Positions 25,140-34,116 of a stretch of 64,000 bases of DNA are shown in pieces. The notes under the pieces are model-generated. The model ran no database searches and was not told where the DNA came from. It worked only from the letters and a program-made list of their open reading frames with translations. Both the position numbers and the translations under genes were made by a program. Positions within the stretch are counted from its first letter, which is position 1; the number at the start of each line of letters is the position of its first letter. This DNA comes from Actinoplanes sandaracinus. Lineage in GTDB: Bacteria > Actinomycetota > Actinomycetes > Mycobacteriales > Micromonosporaceae. The stretch covers positions 62,001 through 126,000 of the forward strand of contig NZ_JASCTH010000003.1 of the NCBI RefSeq assembly GCF_030009775.1. Direction: 5' to 3'.

Positions 25140-26267
25140 TCAGCGGGCCGTAAGCAGGTCGGTGAGCCGCGCCGCCTGTGTCTCCCAGCGCCACTCCCGC
25201 TCCACCCAGGCGCGGCCGGCCGCGCCCATCGCCTGCGCCTTTGCCGGGTCTCCGAGGAGTTCGGCGATGCGGGCGGCCATGGCGGGGACGTCGGTGCCGC
25301 CGACCACGTAGCCGGTTTCGCCGTGGCGGACGGCGTCGGGGGCGCCGCCGGAGTCGCCGCCGACGACGGGAAGGCCGGTGGCGGAGGCTTCCAGGTAGAC
25401 GATGCCGAGGCCCTCGACGTCGAGGCCGGCGGCCCGGGTGCGGCACGGCATGGCGTAGACGTCGCCGGCCGCGTAGTGGTCGGGCAGTTCGGCCCAGGGG
25501 ACGGAGCCGGTGAAGACCACGTCGGACTCGACGTCGTTCTCCCGAGCCAGGCGTTCCAGGGTCTTGCGGTGCGGACCACCACTGACCAGCAGCAACGCGG
25601 CGCCGGGAACACGGCGGCGGATCTCTGGCAGAGCACGGATCAGCATGTCCTGGCCCTTGCGCGGGACCAGGCGGGAGACGCAGACGACCACCGGGCGGCC
25701 GGCCAGTCCGTGGCGTTTACGGATGGCGGCGCCGTCCACGCCGGGGTGGAATTTATCCACGTCGACGCCGGGAGCCAGACGCCGCAGGTCGGTCAGGCCG
25801 TGCAGAGCCCGGTCGAGACGGGTGCGCTGGTAGTCACCCAGATAGGTGATCACGTCGTTGCCACGGGCGATGCGGCGCAGCAGCGTGCGGGCGCCGGGGA
25901 GAGCGGCCCAGCCGATCTCGTGGCCGTGGGTGATGCCGACCGCCCGCTCGATGCCCGCGCTGCGGCGCAGACCGTGGGCGAGCAGGCCGAGCGGGGCGGC
26001 CGCGCCGAAGAGGACGCTGCCGCAGCCGTGAGCGCGGGCCAGTTCGGCCGCCCGGCGGGCGACGGCGGGGGTGGGCAGCAGCATGCCGGTGGCCTCGCGC
26101 ACCACTTCGAAGGGCTGCTCGGCATCGAACTCGGCGGCACCGCGCCACGTGGACGAGTAGACCACGATCGAGTCGGCCGGCTGGCGCACCGCCAGGTTGT
26201 GCACGAACTGCTGGATGCCGCCGGGTCGCGGCGGGAAGTCGTTGGTGACCAACAGGGTGCGGGCCAT
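25140..26267 (-). CDS. pimB: GT4 mannosyltransferase, PimB-like
   Basis: A 375-residue GT-B glycosyltransferase of family 4. MARTLLVTNDFPPRPGGIQQF at the N-terminus closely follows mycobacterial/corynebacterial PimB' (Rv2188c type), which adds the second mannose to phosphatidylinositol monomannoside on the cytoplasmic membrane face. The C-domain shows VSRLVPRKGQDMLIRALPE (nucleotide-sugar site) and the EX7E motif in EGLGIVYLEASATGLPVV. Start ATG 26267 is clear from the family N-terminus. Neighbour order matches M. tuberculosis, but repeat-filled gaps lie on both sides here. The exact acceptor cannot be proved from sequence. Confidence 0.85.
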   Translation of the reverse strand: MARTLLVTNDFPPRPGGIQQFVHNLAVRQPADSIVVYSSTWRGAAEFDAEQPFEVVREATGMLLPTPAVARRAAELARAHGCGSVLFGAAAPLGLLAHGLRRSAGIERAVGITHGHEIGWAALPGARTLLRRIARGNDVITYLGDYQRTRLDRALHGLTDLRRLAPGVDVDKFHPGVDGAAIRKRHGLAGRPVVVCVSRLVPRKGQDMLIRALPEIRRRVPGAALLLVSGGPHRKTLERLARENDVESDVVFTGSVPWAELPDHYAAGDVYAMPCRTRAAGLDVEGLGIVYLEASATGLPVVGGDSGGAPDAVRHGETGYVVGGTDVPAMAARIAELLGDPAKAQAMGAAGRAWVEREWRWETQAARLTDLLTAR

Positions 26268-26339
26268 CAGCGGACTCCCTCGACTCGCACACCGGTCGCA
26301 ACCGGCAACGAAGCACCTCGAACCCCAGGCGGCACCAGC

Positions 26340-26632
26340 GCCAGACCGACTCGGAAAACGGCCACCACGAGCGACACCCCAACCCTGAAACCAGCCACCA
26401 CCAACGACACCCCAGCTCGGAACCCAGCCGTCCCCGACGACATCCCCGCTCGGAACCCAGCCGTTACCGACGACATCCCCGCTCGGAACCCGGTCACCAC
26501 GAGCGACACACCAGCCCGGAAGTCGGCCGTTACCGACGACACTCGAGCCCGGAAACCCGACGCCGACACCGCAGCTCGGGGACCGGCCGCCACCGGCGAC
26601 ACCCCAGCCCGAGGACCGGCCACCACCAGGGA
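26340..26632. repeat. 33-bp degenerate tandem repeat
   Basis: About eight units containing GACGACATCCCCGCTCGGAA. The best pair is 26436 and 26469, exactly 33 bp apart. As 33 is a multiple of three, it leaves long open frames, including a minus-strand 11-residue repeat (GFRAGMSSVTA), with no other sign of coding. It ends 25 bp before copy B of the dispersed element. Confidence 0.85.
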
Positions 26633-26657
26633 CGGAGTGGCTCGGGTGACTGCCCCG

Positions 26658-26943
26658 GCAACGTTGTGGACGCGACAGCATCCCGCGTCCGTTGGCTTCC
26701 CGGGTGAGTTGATCTGCCGGCCGTGCGGAAGCGCTGTATCGCGTCCGCTTCGACCACGGAATCGCACGGCCAGCAGATCGACGACAGGCGAAGGCGGCCG
26801 CGATCCCGGCAAGCGCACGGACCGGGGCGGATCTGGCCGGTTCCGCCGGCCGGCCGTGACTGCCGCCTCGACCCGCCCGGAGCCGCGCCCACCACCAGAC
26901 GGCCCAGAGCGGCTCGGCCGCCGTGCGCCCGTGGACGGACACT
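26658..26943 (+). repeat. dispersed hairpin element, copy B (full length)
   Basis: A 286-bp copy in plus orientation. The inverted core is 26709-26727 with 26763-26780 (one mismatch). After the core it shares GGCCGCGATCCCGGCAAG, a GCCGCCTCGACCCG segment and a terminal GTGCGCCCGTGGACGGACAC with copies C and D. One reading frame is open through the whole copy, but the same frame has stops or shifts in the other copies. No target-site duplication is visible. Confidence 0.88.
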
Positions 26944-27018
26944 GCGCCACTCGGAGGGCGGCCGCCATCGGCGACGGATCAGCGCGGCGGCGGGCCACGA
27001 CGGGCGACATGTGGGTCA

Positions 27019-28275
27019 TCAGCGGGCTCCGCGCGCCCAGGCGCGGGCGGCGGCCATGCGCTGCACGGTGGACGGGTGCGAGGCGAACATGGCGTGCTCC
27101 CAGGACGGCGGGTCGGGATCGGACAGGTTGACGGTGCCGAGACGGCGCTGCATCGACTCGAAGGTCGCGGCATCGCTGGTGAGGGCGAGGGCGTGGATGT
27201 CGGCCCGGGCCTCGACGCGGCGGGACACGAACGACTGTGCCGGGCCGGCCACCAGACCGGCCACCGTGGTGACGGCCAGGAGCAGGCCGATGGCCCGGGG
27301 CTCGGCGATCGAGTCCACCCCGGCGAGGCGGAGCAGCCACTGCCAGGAGCCGAGCAGGTAGAGGGCGATCACGGCGACGGCGGCTCCGAGAGCGCCCAGG
27401 ATCGTGCCGGTGAGGACGTCGTTGTCCTTGGCGTGGCCGAGTTCGTGCGCGGTCACGGAGACCACCTCGCCGGGGGTGGCCTCGGTCAGCATGGTGTCGT
27501 AGACGACGATCCGGCGGGTCGGGCCGAGGCCGGAGACGTAGGCGTTGACCGCCCGGGTGCGCCGGGACGCGTCGGCGACCAGGACGTCCTTGACCGGGAC
27601 GCCGTCGCGCTCGGCGAGCGCCAGCAACTCGGTGCGCAGCGGCCCGTCAGCCATCGGAGTGAACCGGTTGAAGACCGGCTCGACCAGCACCGGCAGCACG
27701 AACGAGAGCAGCGCCACGAGCCCGGCCGCCCCGGCCGCCCCGAACGCCCACCACCAGCGGGGCGCGAAGTGGGTGACGGTGAAGAAGCCGGCCAGCACGA
27801 TCGCGCCGAGCACCGCGCCCACGCCGAAGGACTTGAGCAGGTCGACGCCCCAGCCGCCCCACGTCTGGGTGGAGATGCCGTAGCGGACCACGATGGTGTG
27901 CCGCCAGACGGCCAGCGGCAGGGTGAGCAGCTCGGCCACGAGGATGACGGCGAGCCCGCCGAGGACGGCCCGGGCCAGCCAGTGGTCGCCGAACGGGCGG
28001 CCGGCCAGCTCGACCAGCCGGGCGCCGAAAGGGGTGAGCCCGAGCGCGAGGGCGATCAGCAGGCCCAGGAGCATGCCGGCGTAGGAGCCGGGCCGCAGCT
28101 CGGCGTGGAAGGCACGGGAGCGGGCCACCTGGTCGGCGGGCAGCTCGCCGAGGGCGGCGAGCTGGTCGGCACGCGGCGCCGGAGCCCGGTGCCAGGGCAC
28201 GGCCACGATGGTGAAGGCGATCAGGGCCACCAGCAGCACGACGAGCGTGCCGGCCGCCCAGAGCCGGGGAGTCAC
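27019..28275 (-). CDS. M48-family integral membrane metalloprotease (Ste24/HtpX-like)
   Basis: A 418-residue zinc protease with several membrane helices (about 8-27, 64-82, 100-125, 150-165, 175-195, then two after the active site). The zinc motif HELGH is at 277-281 and the third ligand, E355, is in SRRVEARAD. The domain layout, with a long membrane N-half and the QTWGGWGVDLLKS loop, is the CAAX-prenyl-protease-1 (Ste24) type. Bacteria lack prenylated CAAX proteins, so membrane-protein quality control is more likely. GTG 28275 is the start. No regulatory site stands out. Confidence 0.9.
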   Translation of the reverse strand: MTPRLWAAGTLVVLLVALIAFTIVAVPWHRAPAPRADQLAALGELPADQVARSRAFHAELRPGSYAGMLLGLLIALALGLTPFGARLVELAGRPFGDHWLARAVLGGLAVILVAELLTLPLAVWRHTIVVRYGISTQTWGGWGVDLLKSFGVGAVLGAIVLAGFFTVTHFAPRWWWAFGAAGAAGLVALLSFVLPVLVEPVFNRFTPMADGPLRTELLALAERDGVPVKDVLVADASRRTRAVNAYVSGLGPTRRIVVYDTMLTEATPGEVVSVTAHELGHAKDNDVLTGTILGALGAAVAVIALYLLGSWQWLLRLAGVDSIAEPRAIGLLLAVTTVAGLVAGPAQSFVSRRVEARADIHALALTSDAATFESMQRRLGTVNLSDPDPPSWEHAMFASHPSTVQRMAAARAWARGAR

Positions 28276-28368
28276 CGCTCACCGTGCCGCGTCATCACAC
28301 TGCTCACCAGACATCCCGACCTCCGAAAGCACGTTGGGAAACTCCGGCCCAGCGTGTGACCGCCAATC

Positions 28369-28539
28369 CTAGATACGCCGATCGGGATCGGCTGCCCGCC
28401 CGGTGCGGTCATGATCTGCCGGGGAGGGGTCCACCTCGTACACCACGATCTGTCCGTGCCGGCTGACCGGAAGCCGCCCCGCCTCGCTCGCGCGAAGGCG
28501 CGGCCTGGGCGGGCGCCGTGGCCAGACGACCGTTTCCAT
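28369..28539 (-). CDS. possible small protein, 56 residues, downstream of the CxxC protein
   Basis: A short frame starting ATG 28539, only 2 bp after the stop of the preceding CxxC-protein gene, and ending at TAG 28369. The product starts METVVWPRRPPRPRLRASEA and ends with a more ordinary GQIVVYEVDPSPADHDR segment. The tight spacing suggests translational coupling. There is no recognisable domain, and the Arg/Pro-rich first half could be chance reading of GC-rich DNA, so this is tentative. Confidence 0.35.
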   Translation of the reverse strand: METVVWPRRPPRPRLRASEAGRLPVSRHGQIVVYEVDPSPADHDRTGRAADPDRRI

Positions 28540-28541
28540 GA

Positions 28542-28763
28542 TCACGCCACGTCACGGCGGGACGGGTCGACCGGGACCACGACCGGTGGCTCCGGGGTCT
28601 CCAGCAGCTCCACCTCGAACCCGGCCAGCTCGAACGTCTCGATCGCCCGCAGCTCGCCGGGGGTCAGATCGGCGATCCCGTCGGGCGTGCCCATCAGCAC
28701 GCTGACCAGGCATCCGTTGCAATCGACGCTCCGCTCGGCGCAGCGCCCACAGTCGATGATCAT
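28542..28763 (-). CDS. small conserved protein with two CxxC motifs
   Basis: A 73-residue protein starting ATG 28763, set by GAGGAGGGG three bp upstream; an upstream in-frame ATG has no such site. MIIDCGRCAERSVDCNGCLVS carries two CxxC pairs (C5/C8 and C14/C17), probably a zinc knuckle. A helix (DLTPGELRAIETFELAGFEVELL) and a proline-rich end follow. I recall similar short proteins in actinobacteria; none has a known function. It is downstream of the NYN-domain gene on the same strand (93 bp gap). Confidence 0.8.
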   Translation of the reverse strand: MIIDCGRCAERSVDCNGCLVSVLMGTPDGIADLTPGELRAIETFELAGFEVELLETPEPPVVVPVDPSRRDVA

Positions 28764-28856
28764 TACCCCTCCTCGATCGGAGGACGGCGACGTGACCGCC
28801 ACCATCGGTAACAGTCACGCTAAGCGAGGGGTATGACAAGTTTCCGAAACCGCTGG

Positions 28857-30245
28857 CTACGAGCGTGACAGCCGGCGAAGCAGGGAATCGGCGCCCATCG
28901 GGTAGGCGCCGTGCCGCCGCACCCCGTCGGCCACTTCGCGGTCGGAGGACACCACCACCACCGGGCGGCCCGGCGGCTCGGCCCGGACCAGCTGGCGGAT
29001 CAGCTCGTCGGCGGTGGTGCCCTTGCGGGAGAAGAGCACCCGGACCCCGCGCGGCGCCGGCGGCAGGCCGTGCACCCGCTCGGCTCCGTCGAAGACCACG
29101 GTGATCTCGTCGCCGGTCTGCGCGGCTATCCCGCCGAGCCCGGTGATCAGGCGCTTACGCTGCTGTTCGAGAGACATGTCGGCGAAGCCGCGCTTGGTCA
29201 CGTTGTAGCCGTCGACGATCAGGTGCGCCCGGGGCAGAGCGAGCAACTGGTCGAGACGGCCGGGGTCGTCGGTGTCCTGGGCGCGGGCCCGGGACCGCTC
29301 AGGCGCGCCCGGCCGGTCGGCGGAGGCCTCGGCCACGAAGTCGGCTGGCAGCTTGTCGGCCGGGCCGATGGCCAGTTCGCGGCGGAGCCCGGTGGCGGCC
29401 TGGCCGATGGTCTCGAGAAGCAGCCAGAGGCGGGCGTCGTCGACGGCCCGGGAGTCCTTCGCCGCCTGTTTGCCGGTGGCGGCGGCGGCCTCCGCGTCGG
29501 CCAGGCGCGACCGCAGGCGCCGAACCTCCGCCTCGTGGTCGAGGGTGACGCGCGACGCGCGGCCCTTCTCCGTCGCCAGCAGGTCGCTGGCACGTTTCTG
29601 TGCCGCCTGCGCCTCACGCAGGGACCGTGACGTGGACCGCGCCTCCTCGCGCAGCTGGCTCATCTCCTCGCGAACGCGGGCGAGCTCGTCGCGCAGCTTG
29701 TCGGCCTCGACCCGGGCGACCGCCCGGTCGTGCTCGGCACGGGCGGCGCGCTGCTCGGCGGCGCGGACCTGCGCGGCGATCGCGGCCGAGTCGGCCTCGG
29801 CCCGGACCGCGTCACCGGCCGCGTCGATCAGCTCGCGCCAGCCCTGCGGGCGGGCCAGGTAGGCCAGCGCGGCGACTTCGACCGGGTCGGCCGCGGCCGG
29901 GGCGACACCGCTGGTCACAGCCGCGCCGAGGTCTCCCGCGTCGGCCACGATGCGGGTGCCGATGCGCTGCCGGAAGAGCGGGTCGGCGACGAGCTGGGCG
30001 GCGATGTCACGGCCGCCGAGGCGGGCCCGGCGGTTGGGCGCGAAGCGGGCGACCCGGCGCAGCGGCACCGGCATCTCGTCGGCCGGGAGACCGGGGAGAG
30101 CGGCGGCGGCGAGGACGGTGATCCGCTGACGGACGGCTTCGGGTAGAACCGGTTCGGGTGAGATTTCCGTTCCGAGGGAGAATTCCGCACCCTCCGGAAC
30201 CGCCTCCTCCTCGGGGCGGTCATCAGGGTTCAGCAGTGCGGACAT
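28857..30245 (-). CDS. NYN-domain (YacP-like) putative RNase with central coiled coil
   Basis: A 462-residue protein in three parts: an N-terminal helical region with RARLGGRDIAAQLVADPLFRQRI (about 70-100); a long coiled coil (about 165-275, RAEHDRAVARVEADKLRDEL and on); and a C-terminal NYN domain (about 330-455) with LIVDGYNVTKRGF, VVFDGAERV and VVVSSDREVADGVRRHGA. The spaced acids (VDGYN, FDGAE, SSDRE) match PIN-like ribonucleases such as YacP/Rae1. It may cleave ribosome-associated or structured RNA, with the coiled coil for partner binding. It is divergent from the DEDDh-GIY-YIG gene. Confidence 0.85.
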   Translation of the reverse strand: MSALLNPDDRPEEEAVPEGAEFSLGTEISPEPVLPEAVRQRITVLAAAALPGLPADEMPVPLRRVARFAPNRRARLGGRDIAAQLVADPLFRQRIGTRIVADAGDLGAAVTSGVAPAAADPVEVAALAYLARPQGWRELIDAAGDAVRAEADSAAIAAQVRAAEQRAARAEHDRAVARVEADKLRDELARVREEMSQLREEARSTSRSLREAQAAQKRASDLLATEKGRASRVTLDHEAEVRRLRSRLADAEAAAATGKQAAKDSRAVDDARLWLLLETIGQAATGLRRELAIGPADKLPADFVAEASADRPGAPERSRARAQDTDDPGRLDQLLALPRAHLIVDGYNVTKRGFADMSLEQQRKRLITGLGGIAAQTGDEITVVFDGAERVHGLPPAPRGVRVLFSRKGTTADELIRQLVRAEPPGRPVVVVSSDREVADGVRRHGAYPMGADSLLRRLSRS

Positions 30246-30351
30246 CCCCCCATTCTCACACCGGTCACCGGCGATTAGCCCACTGGAGCAAGTGATCTTT
30301 TCTCACCCCGGCCCGGGTTTATGTCGTACCCCCGCTCTAATGTTCCGGCCC

Positions 30352-32151
30352 GTGACGCAACCGGCCTACGTGCAGGGCACTCTGGACTCGCTGCTGTCCG
30401 CCGACGGCTCGGTGGACCCGGCGGCGCTGTCGCTGGCCGACACCACCTTCGTGGTGCTCGACCTGGAGACCACCGGGGGCGCTCCGGACGGCGGCGGCAT
30501 CACCGAGATCGGCGCGGTCAAAGTCCGTTCCGGCGAGCGGCTCGGTGAATTCGCGACGCTCGTCAACCCGGGCGAGCCGCTGCCACCGTTCATCACCGTC
30601 CTGACCGGCATCACCGAGGCCATGCTGCGCCCGGCCCCGCCGATCGAGAGTGTGCTGCCCGCCCTGCTGGAGTTCCTGCGCGGCGCCGTCCTGGTCGCCC
30701 ACAACGCCCCCTACGACGTCGGGTTCCTCAAGGCCGCCTGCGCCCGGCACGGCTACCCGTGGCCGGCCCTGCGGGTGCTCGACACCGCCGCGCTGGCCCG
30801 TCGCGCCCTGACCCGTGACGAGGTGCCCAACCGCAAGCTGGGCACCCTCGCGCAGTTCTTCCGGTCGCCGGTGCAGCCCACTCACCGCGCGCTCGACGAC
30901 GCCAAGGCCACCGTCGACGTGCTGCACGGGCTGATCGAGCGGCTGGGCAGCTTCAAGGTGCACACGCTCGGTGACGCGATCGAGTTCGCCAAGGCGGTCA
31001 CCCCGGCGCAGCGCCGCCAGCGGCATCTGGCCGACGGGCTGCCACACGTCCCGGGGATCTACATCTTCCGGGCCGCCGACGAGCGGCCGCTCTACGTCGG
31101 CACGTCGAAGGACGTCGCCACCCGGGTCCGCAGCTATTTCACCGCCGGCGAGAAACGGGCGCGGATCTCGGAGATGCTCACCGCGGCGGTCCGGGTGGAG
31201 GCGGTGGAGTGCGCCCACCCACTGGAGGCGGAGGTCCGTGAGCTGCGGTTGATCGCCGCGCACGCGCCGCCGTACAACCGCAGGTCGAAGTTCCCGGAGC
31301 GGGTGGTCTGGCTGAAGCTGACCGCGGAGGCGTTCCCCCGCCTGTCGGTGGTGCGCCGGCTCGCCGAGGACGGCGCCACCTACCTGGGCCCGTTCTCCTC
31401 GCGGCGCACGGCCGAGTTGGCCGCCGCCGGCGTCTACGACGCCGTGCCGCTGCGGCAGTGCAACCACAAGCTCTCGCTGCGCTCGAAGACGCCGGCGTGC
31501 GCTCTGGCCGAGCTGGGCCGGTGCCCGGCGCCGTGCGAGCACGAGATCACCCCCGAGGACTACGACGTACGTGCCGCCCTGCCCTTCCGCACCGCGACCT
31601 CGGGTGATCCGGGCCCGGTGGTCTCGGCGATCCTGGCCCGCATCGACACGCTGTCACAGAAGCAGCGTTACGAGGAGGCCGCGGTCGTCCGGTCCCGGTT
31701 GATCGCGCTGCTCCGGGCGCTGGTCCGGATGCAGCGGCTGGAGGCGCTGACCCGGCTGAGCGAGCTGGTGGCGGCCCGCCGCGACGACCGGGGCGGCTGG
31801 GAGATCGCGGTGATCCGGCACGGCCGGCTGGCCGCCGCGGCCACGTCGCCGCCACGCGAGCATCCACGCCCGACCCTGGACGCCGCCCGTCTCACGGCCG
31901 AGACCGTGGTTCCAGGTCAGGGGCCGACGCCGGCCGCGACGGCGGAGGAGACCGAGCGGATCCTCGCCTGGCTGGAGCGGCCCGACACCCGCTTGGTGGA
32001 AACCGTGGGCGACTGGGTGTCACCGGTTCGTGGCGCCGCGCGTTTCGCCGCCCTGCTCAGCAGGGCGGAAGCGGCGGCTTCCGCTCAAGACTCGACCGTT
32101 CGCCTATCGGTAACTGACCGTTCGGATGACGCTCACTCGCTTAGGCTGTAA
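30352..32151 (+). CDS. DEDDh exonuclease fused to UvrC-like GIY-YIG endonuclease
   Basis: A 599-residue DNA-repair-type fusion. Residues about 30-200 form a DnaQ-like 3'-5' exonuclease (D37 and E39 in VVLDLETTG, HNAPYDVGFLKA, then HRALDDAKATVDVL for the His-Asp pair). About 225-310 form a GIY-YIG nuclease (LPHVPGIYIFRAADERPLYVG). A UvrC-like part follows with Cys-rich QCNHKLSLRS, GRCPAPCEHEI and a UVR-type helix (KQRYEEAAVVRSRLIALLRAL). M. tuberculosis Rv2191 has this architecture. Role in repair is inferred. GTG 30352 (VTQPAYVQGTL) fits the family; ATG 30340 is the alternative. Confidence 0.88.
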   Translation: MTQPAYVQGTLDSLLSADGSVDPAALSLADTTFVVLDLETTGGAPDGGGITEIGAVKVRSGERLGEFATLVNPGEPLPPFITVLTGITEAMLRPAPPIESVLPALLEFLRGAVLVAHNAPYDVGFLKAACARHGYPWPALRVLDTAALARRALTRDEVPNRKLGTLAQFFRSPVQPTHRALDDAKATVDVLHGLIERLGSFKVHTLGDAIEFAKAVTPAQRRQRHLADGLPHVPGIYIFRAADERPLYVGTSKDVATRVRSYFTAGEKRARISEMLTAAVRVEAVECAHPLEAEVRELRLIAAHAPPYNRRSKFPERVVWLKLTAEAFPRLSVVRRLAEDGATYLGPFSSRRTAELAAAGVYDAVPLRQCNHKLSLRSKTPACALAELGRCPAPCEHEITPEDYDVRAALPFRTATSGDPGPVVSAILARIDTLSQKQRYEEAAVVRSRLIALLRALVRMQRLEALTRLSELVAARRDDRGGWEIAVIRHGRLAAAATSPPREHPRPTLDAARLTAETVVPGQGPTPAATAEETERILAWLERPDTRLVETVGDWVSPVRGAARFAALLSRAEAAASAQDSTVRLSVTDRSDDAHSLRL

Positions 32152-32166
32152 GGCACGCACATCTGT

Positions 32167-32190
32167 CGCAAATGATTCGTCACATTTGTG
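32167..32190. promoter_or_regulatory. dyad upstream of the RelA/SpoT gene
   Basis: CGCAAATG-N8-CATTTGTG, an AT-containing inverted repeat in the 148-bp gap before the short RelA/SpoT gene. It could be an operator for an unknown regulator. No match to a named box is claimed. Confidence 0.35.
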
Positions 32191-32299
32191 GGCTCACGCC
32201 TTGGCGACGGGCCCTCTCCGATGATTCGCTTGCGAAGGAAACGCGAGGCGACTCCACGCACCGGTTGGGGCGTGGGCGATCGGTGAGGGGGGTGTCCGG

Positions 32300-34084
32300 G
32301 TGGACGTCGACGCCGGCCACGGCGCCGCCTTCGGTCGCGCTCTGCCGGCCAGCTCGTCCGAGACGTCCTTCACCCAGCGCCTGCGCTCGCTGCTCAGCTT
32401 TCAGAACAACGACGACGATCCGGTCGCCGAGCTGGCTCGCACGCACCGCAGCATCCACACCTCGGCCGACGTCGCGATCCTGCGCCGCAGCTACCAGATC
32501 GCCGAGAGCATGCACCGCGGCCAGTTCCGCAAGAGCGGCGATCCCTACATCACCCATCCGCTCGCCGTCGCGCAGATCTGCGCCGAGCTGGGCATGGACA
32601 CCACGACTCTGGTCGCCGCGCTGCTGCACGACACGGTGGAGGACACCAGCTACACCCTTGAGGCGCTGCAGGGCGACTTCGGCAACGAGGTGGCGCACCT
32701 GGTCGACGGGGTGACCAAGTTCGACAAGGCGTACTACGGGAAGGCCGCCGAGGGCGAGACGATCCGCAAGATGATCGTCGCGGCCGGCAAGGACGTCCGT
32801 GTCCTGGTGATCAAGCTGGCTGACCGGCTGCACAACATGCGCACACTGGGCGCCCGGGGCACGGCCAGCCGGGCCCGGATCGCGACGGCCACTCTCGACG
32901 TGCTCGTCCCGCTCTGTGACCGACTCGGCATCCAGGCTCTCAAGCGCTCCCTCGACGACGTGGTGCTCTTCCACCTCGAACCGGATTCCTTCGCCCGCAT
33001 CGACGAGCACGTGAAGAACCGTCCCGGCTGGGACGACTACCTCGCGGACGTCTCGCACCAGGCCCGGGTCGCGCTGCGCCGGCAGAAGGTGACCGCCGAG
33101 GTCACCCCCCGCCCGCGGCACTATTACTCGATCTGGAAAGACACCGTCGCCGGCAACCATCCGGTGCCGTTCGACCTGCCCCGCATCGCGGTGATCGTGG
33201 ACGGACCGGACACCGACTGTTATGCCGCGCTCGGCGCGATCCACGGGCGATGGCGGCCGGTGGCCGGCCGGTTCAAGGATTTCATCGCCTCGCCGAAGAA
33301 CAACCTCTACCGCTCTCTGCACACCACGGTGGTGGGTCCGGACGGCAAGCTGGTCGAGGTCCTGATCCGCACCCAGGCCATGCACCGCTACTCCGAGTAC
33401 GGCGTGGCCACCAGTTACCGATATCCCAAGGAGTCGGACGAGCCGGCCGGCTCCGACCAGCTAACCTGGCTGAAACGGGTGCTCGACTGGCAGCAGGACA
33501 CCACCGACGCGGGCCAGTTCCTCGATTCGCTGCGGTGCGATCTGGCCGAGGGGCAGATCACCGTCTTCGCGCACGGCAACGCCTACGAGTTACCGAGCCA
33601 GTCCACGCCGGTCGACCTGGCGTACGAACTAGGCCCTCGCCAGGGTGACCAGTGTCTTGCCGCGACCATCAACGGACGTCTCGCCCCCCTCAGTTCCCCG
33701 CTCCGCGACGGTGACGTCGTGGAGATTTTTTCGGAGACCGAGAACCAGGTCGACGTCGAGCCGAACGCGCCACGCGGCCCCCGCAAGGAGTGGCTGGGCT
33801 TCGTGAAGTCGAGCCAGGCACAGATGCAGATCAACCGCTATTTCGACGAGCGGAACGAACCGGGCATCAGCATCGCCGACAAGGTCCGTCTGGGCCGCGC
33901 CACCATCGGCCTGACCCTCCGCAAGCACGACCGCGGTCTGGCGAGCGAGGTGCCGCTGCGCCGCCTCGCCGAGGAGCTGGGTTACCCCGATCTGGAGACG
34001 CTGCTGGTCGCGGTCTGTGAGCGCAGCCTCGAACCGGACGCGGTCGTCGAGCAGCTCATCGCACTCGTCGACCACCCGGACTGA
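32300..34084 (+). CDS. RelA/SpoT-homologue (p)ppGpp enzyme, short form
   Basis: A 594-residue RSH protein. The HD hydrolase has MHRGQFRKSGDPYITHP and LLHDTVEDT; the synthetase region has RPRHYYSIWKD, GRWRPVAGRFKDFIASPKNN and LVEVLIRTQAMH (catalytic Glu); a TGS domain follows (ITVFAHGNAYELPSQSTPVDLAYELG). It ends soon after, so the helical and ACT domains of full-length Rel are missing. The G-loop region differs from Rel (RPRH for RPKH, DLPRIAVIVDG for DIVGVRIL), so synthesis may be weak while hydrolysis motifs are intact. It is probably a second RSH beside a canonical Rel elsewhere. Confidence 0.88.
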   Translation: MDVDAGHGAAFGRALPASSSETSFTQRLRSLLSFQNNDDDPVAELARTHRSIHTSADVAILRRSYQIAESMHRGQFRKSGDPYITHPLAVAQICAELGMDTTTLVAALLHDTVEDTSYTLEALQGDFGNEVAHLVDGVTKFDKAYYGKAAEGETIRKMIVAAGKDVRVLVIKLADRLHNMRTLGARGTASRARIATATLDVLVPLCDRLGIQALKRSLDDVVLFHLEPDSFARIDEHVKNRPGWDDYLADVSHQARVALRRQKVTAEVTPRPRHYYSIWKDTVAGNHPVPFDLPRIAVIVDGPDTDCYAALGAIHGRWRPVAGRFKDFIASPKNNLYRSLHTTVVGPDGKLVEVLIRTQAMHRYSEYGVATSYRYPKESDEPAGSDQLTWLKRVLDWQQDTTDAGQFLDSLRCDLAEGQITVFAHGNAYELPSQSTPVDLAYELGPRQGDQCLAATINGRLAPLSSPLRDGDVVEIFSETENQVDVEPNAPRGPRKEWLGFVKSSQAQMQINRYFDERNEPGISIADKVRLGRATIGLTLRKHDRGLASEVPLRRLAEELGYPDLETLLVAVCERSLEPDAVVEQLIALVDHPD

Positions 34085-34116
34085 GTTGCACAGCGTCCCC
34101 CGTTAGCCTTACGCGC

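Noticed and set aside
26267..27340. Minus-strand 357-codon frame with an 11-residue repeat (GFRAGMSSVTA)
   Set aside because: It overlaps the M48 protease gene antisense-free frame and the 33-bp repeat; open only because 33 is divisible by three.
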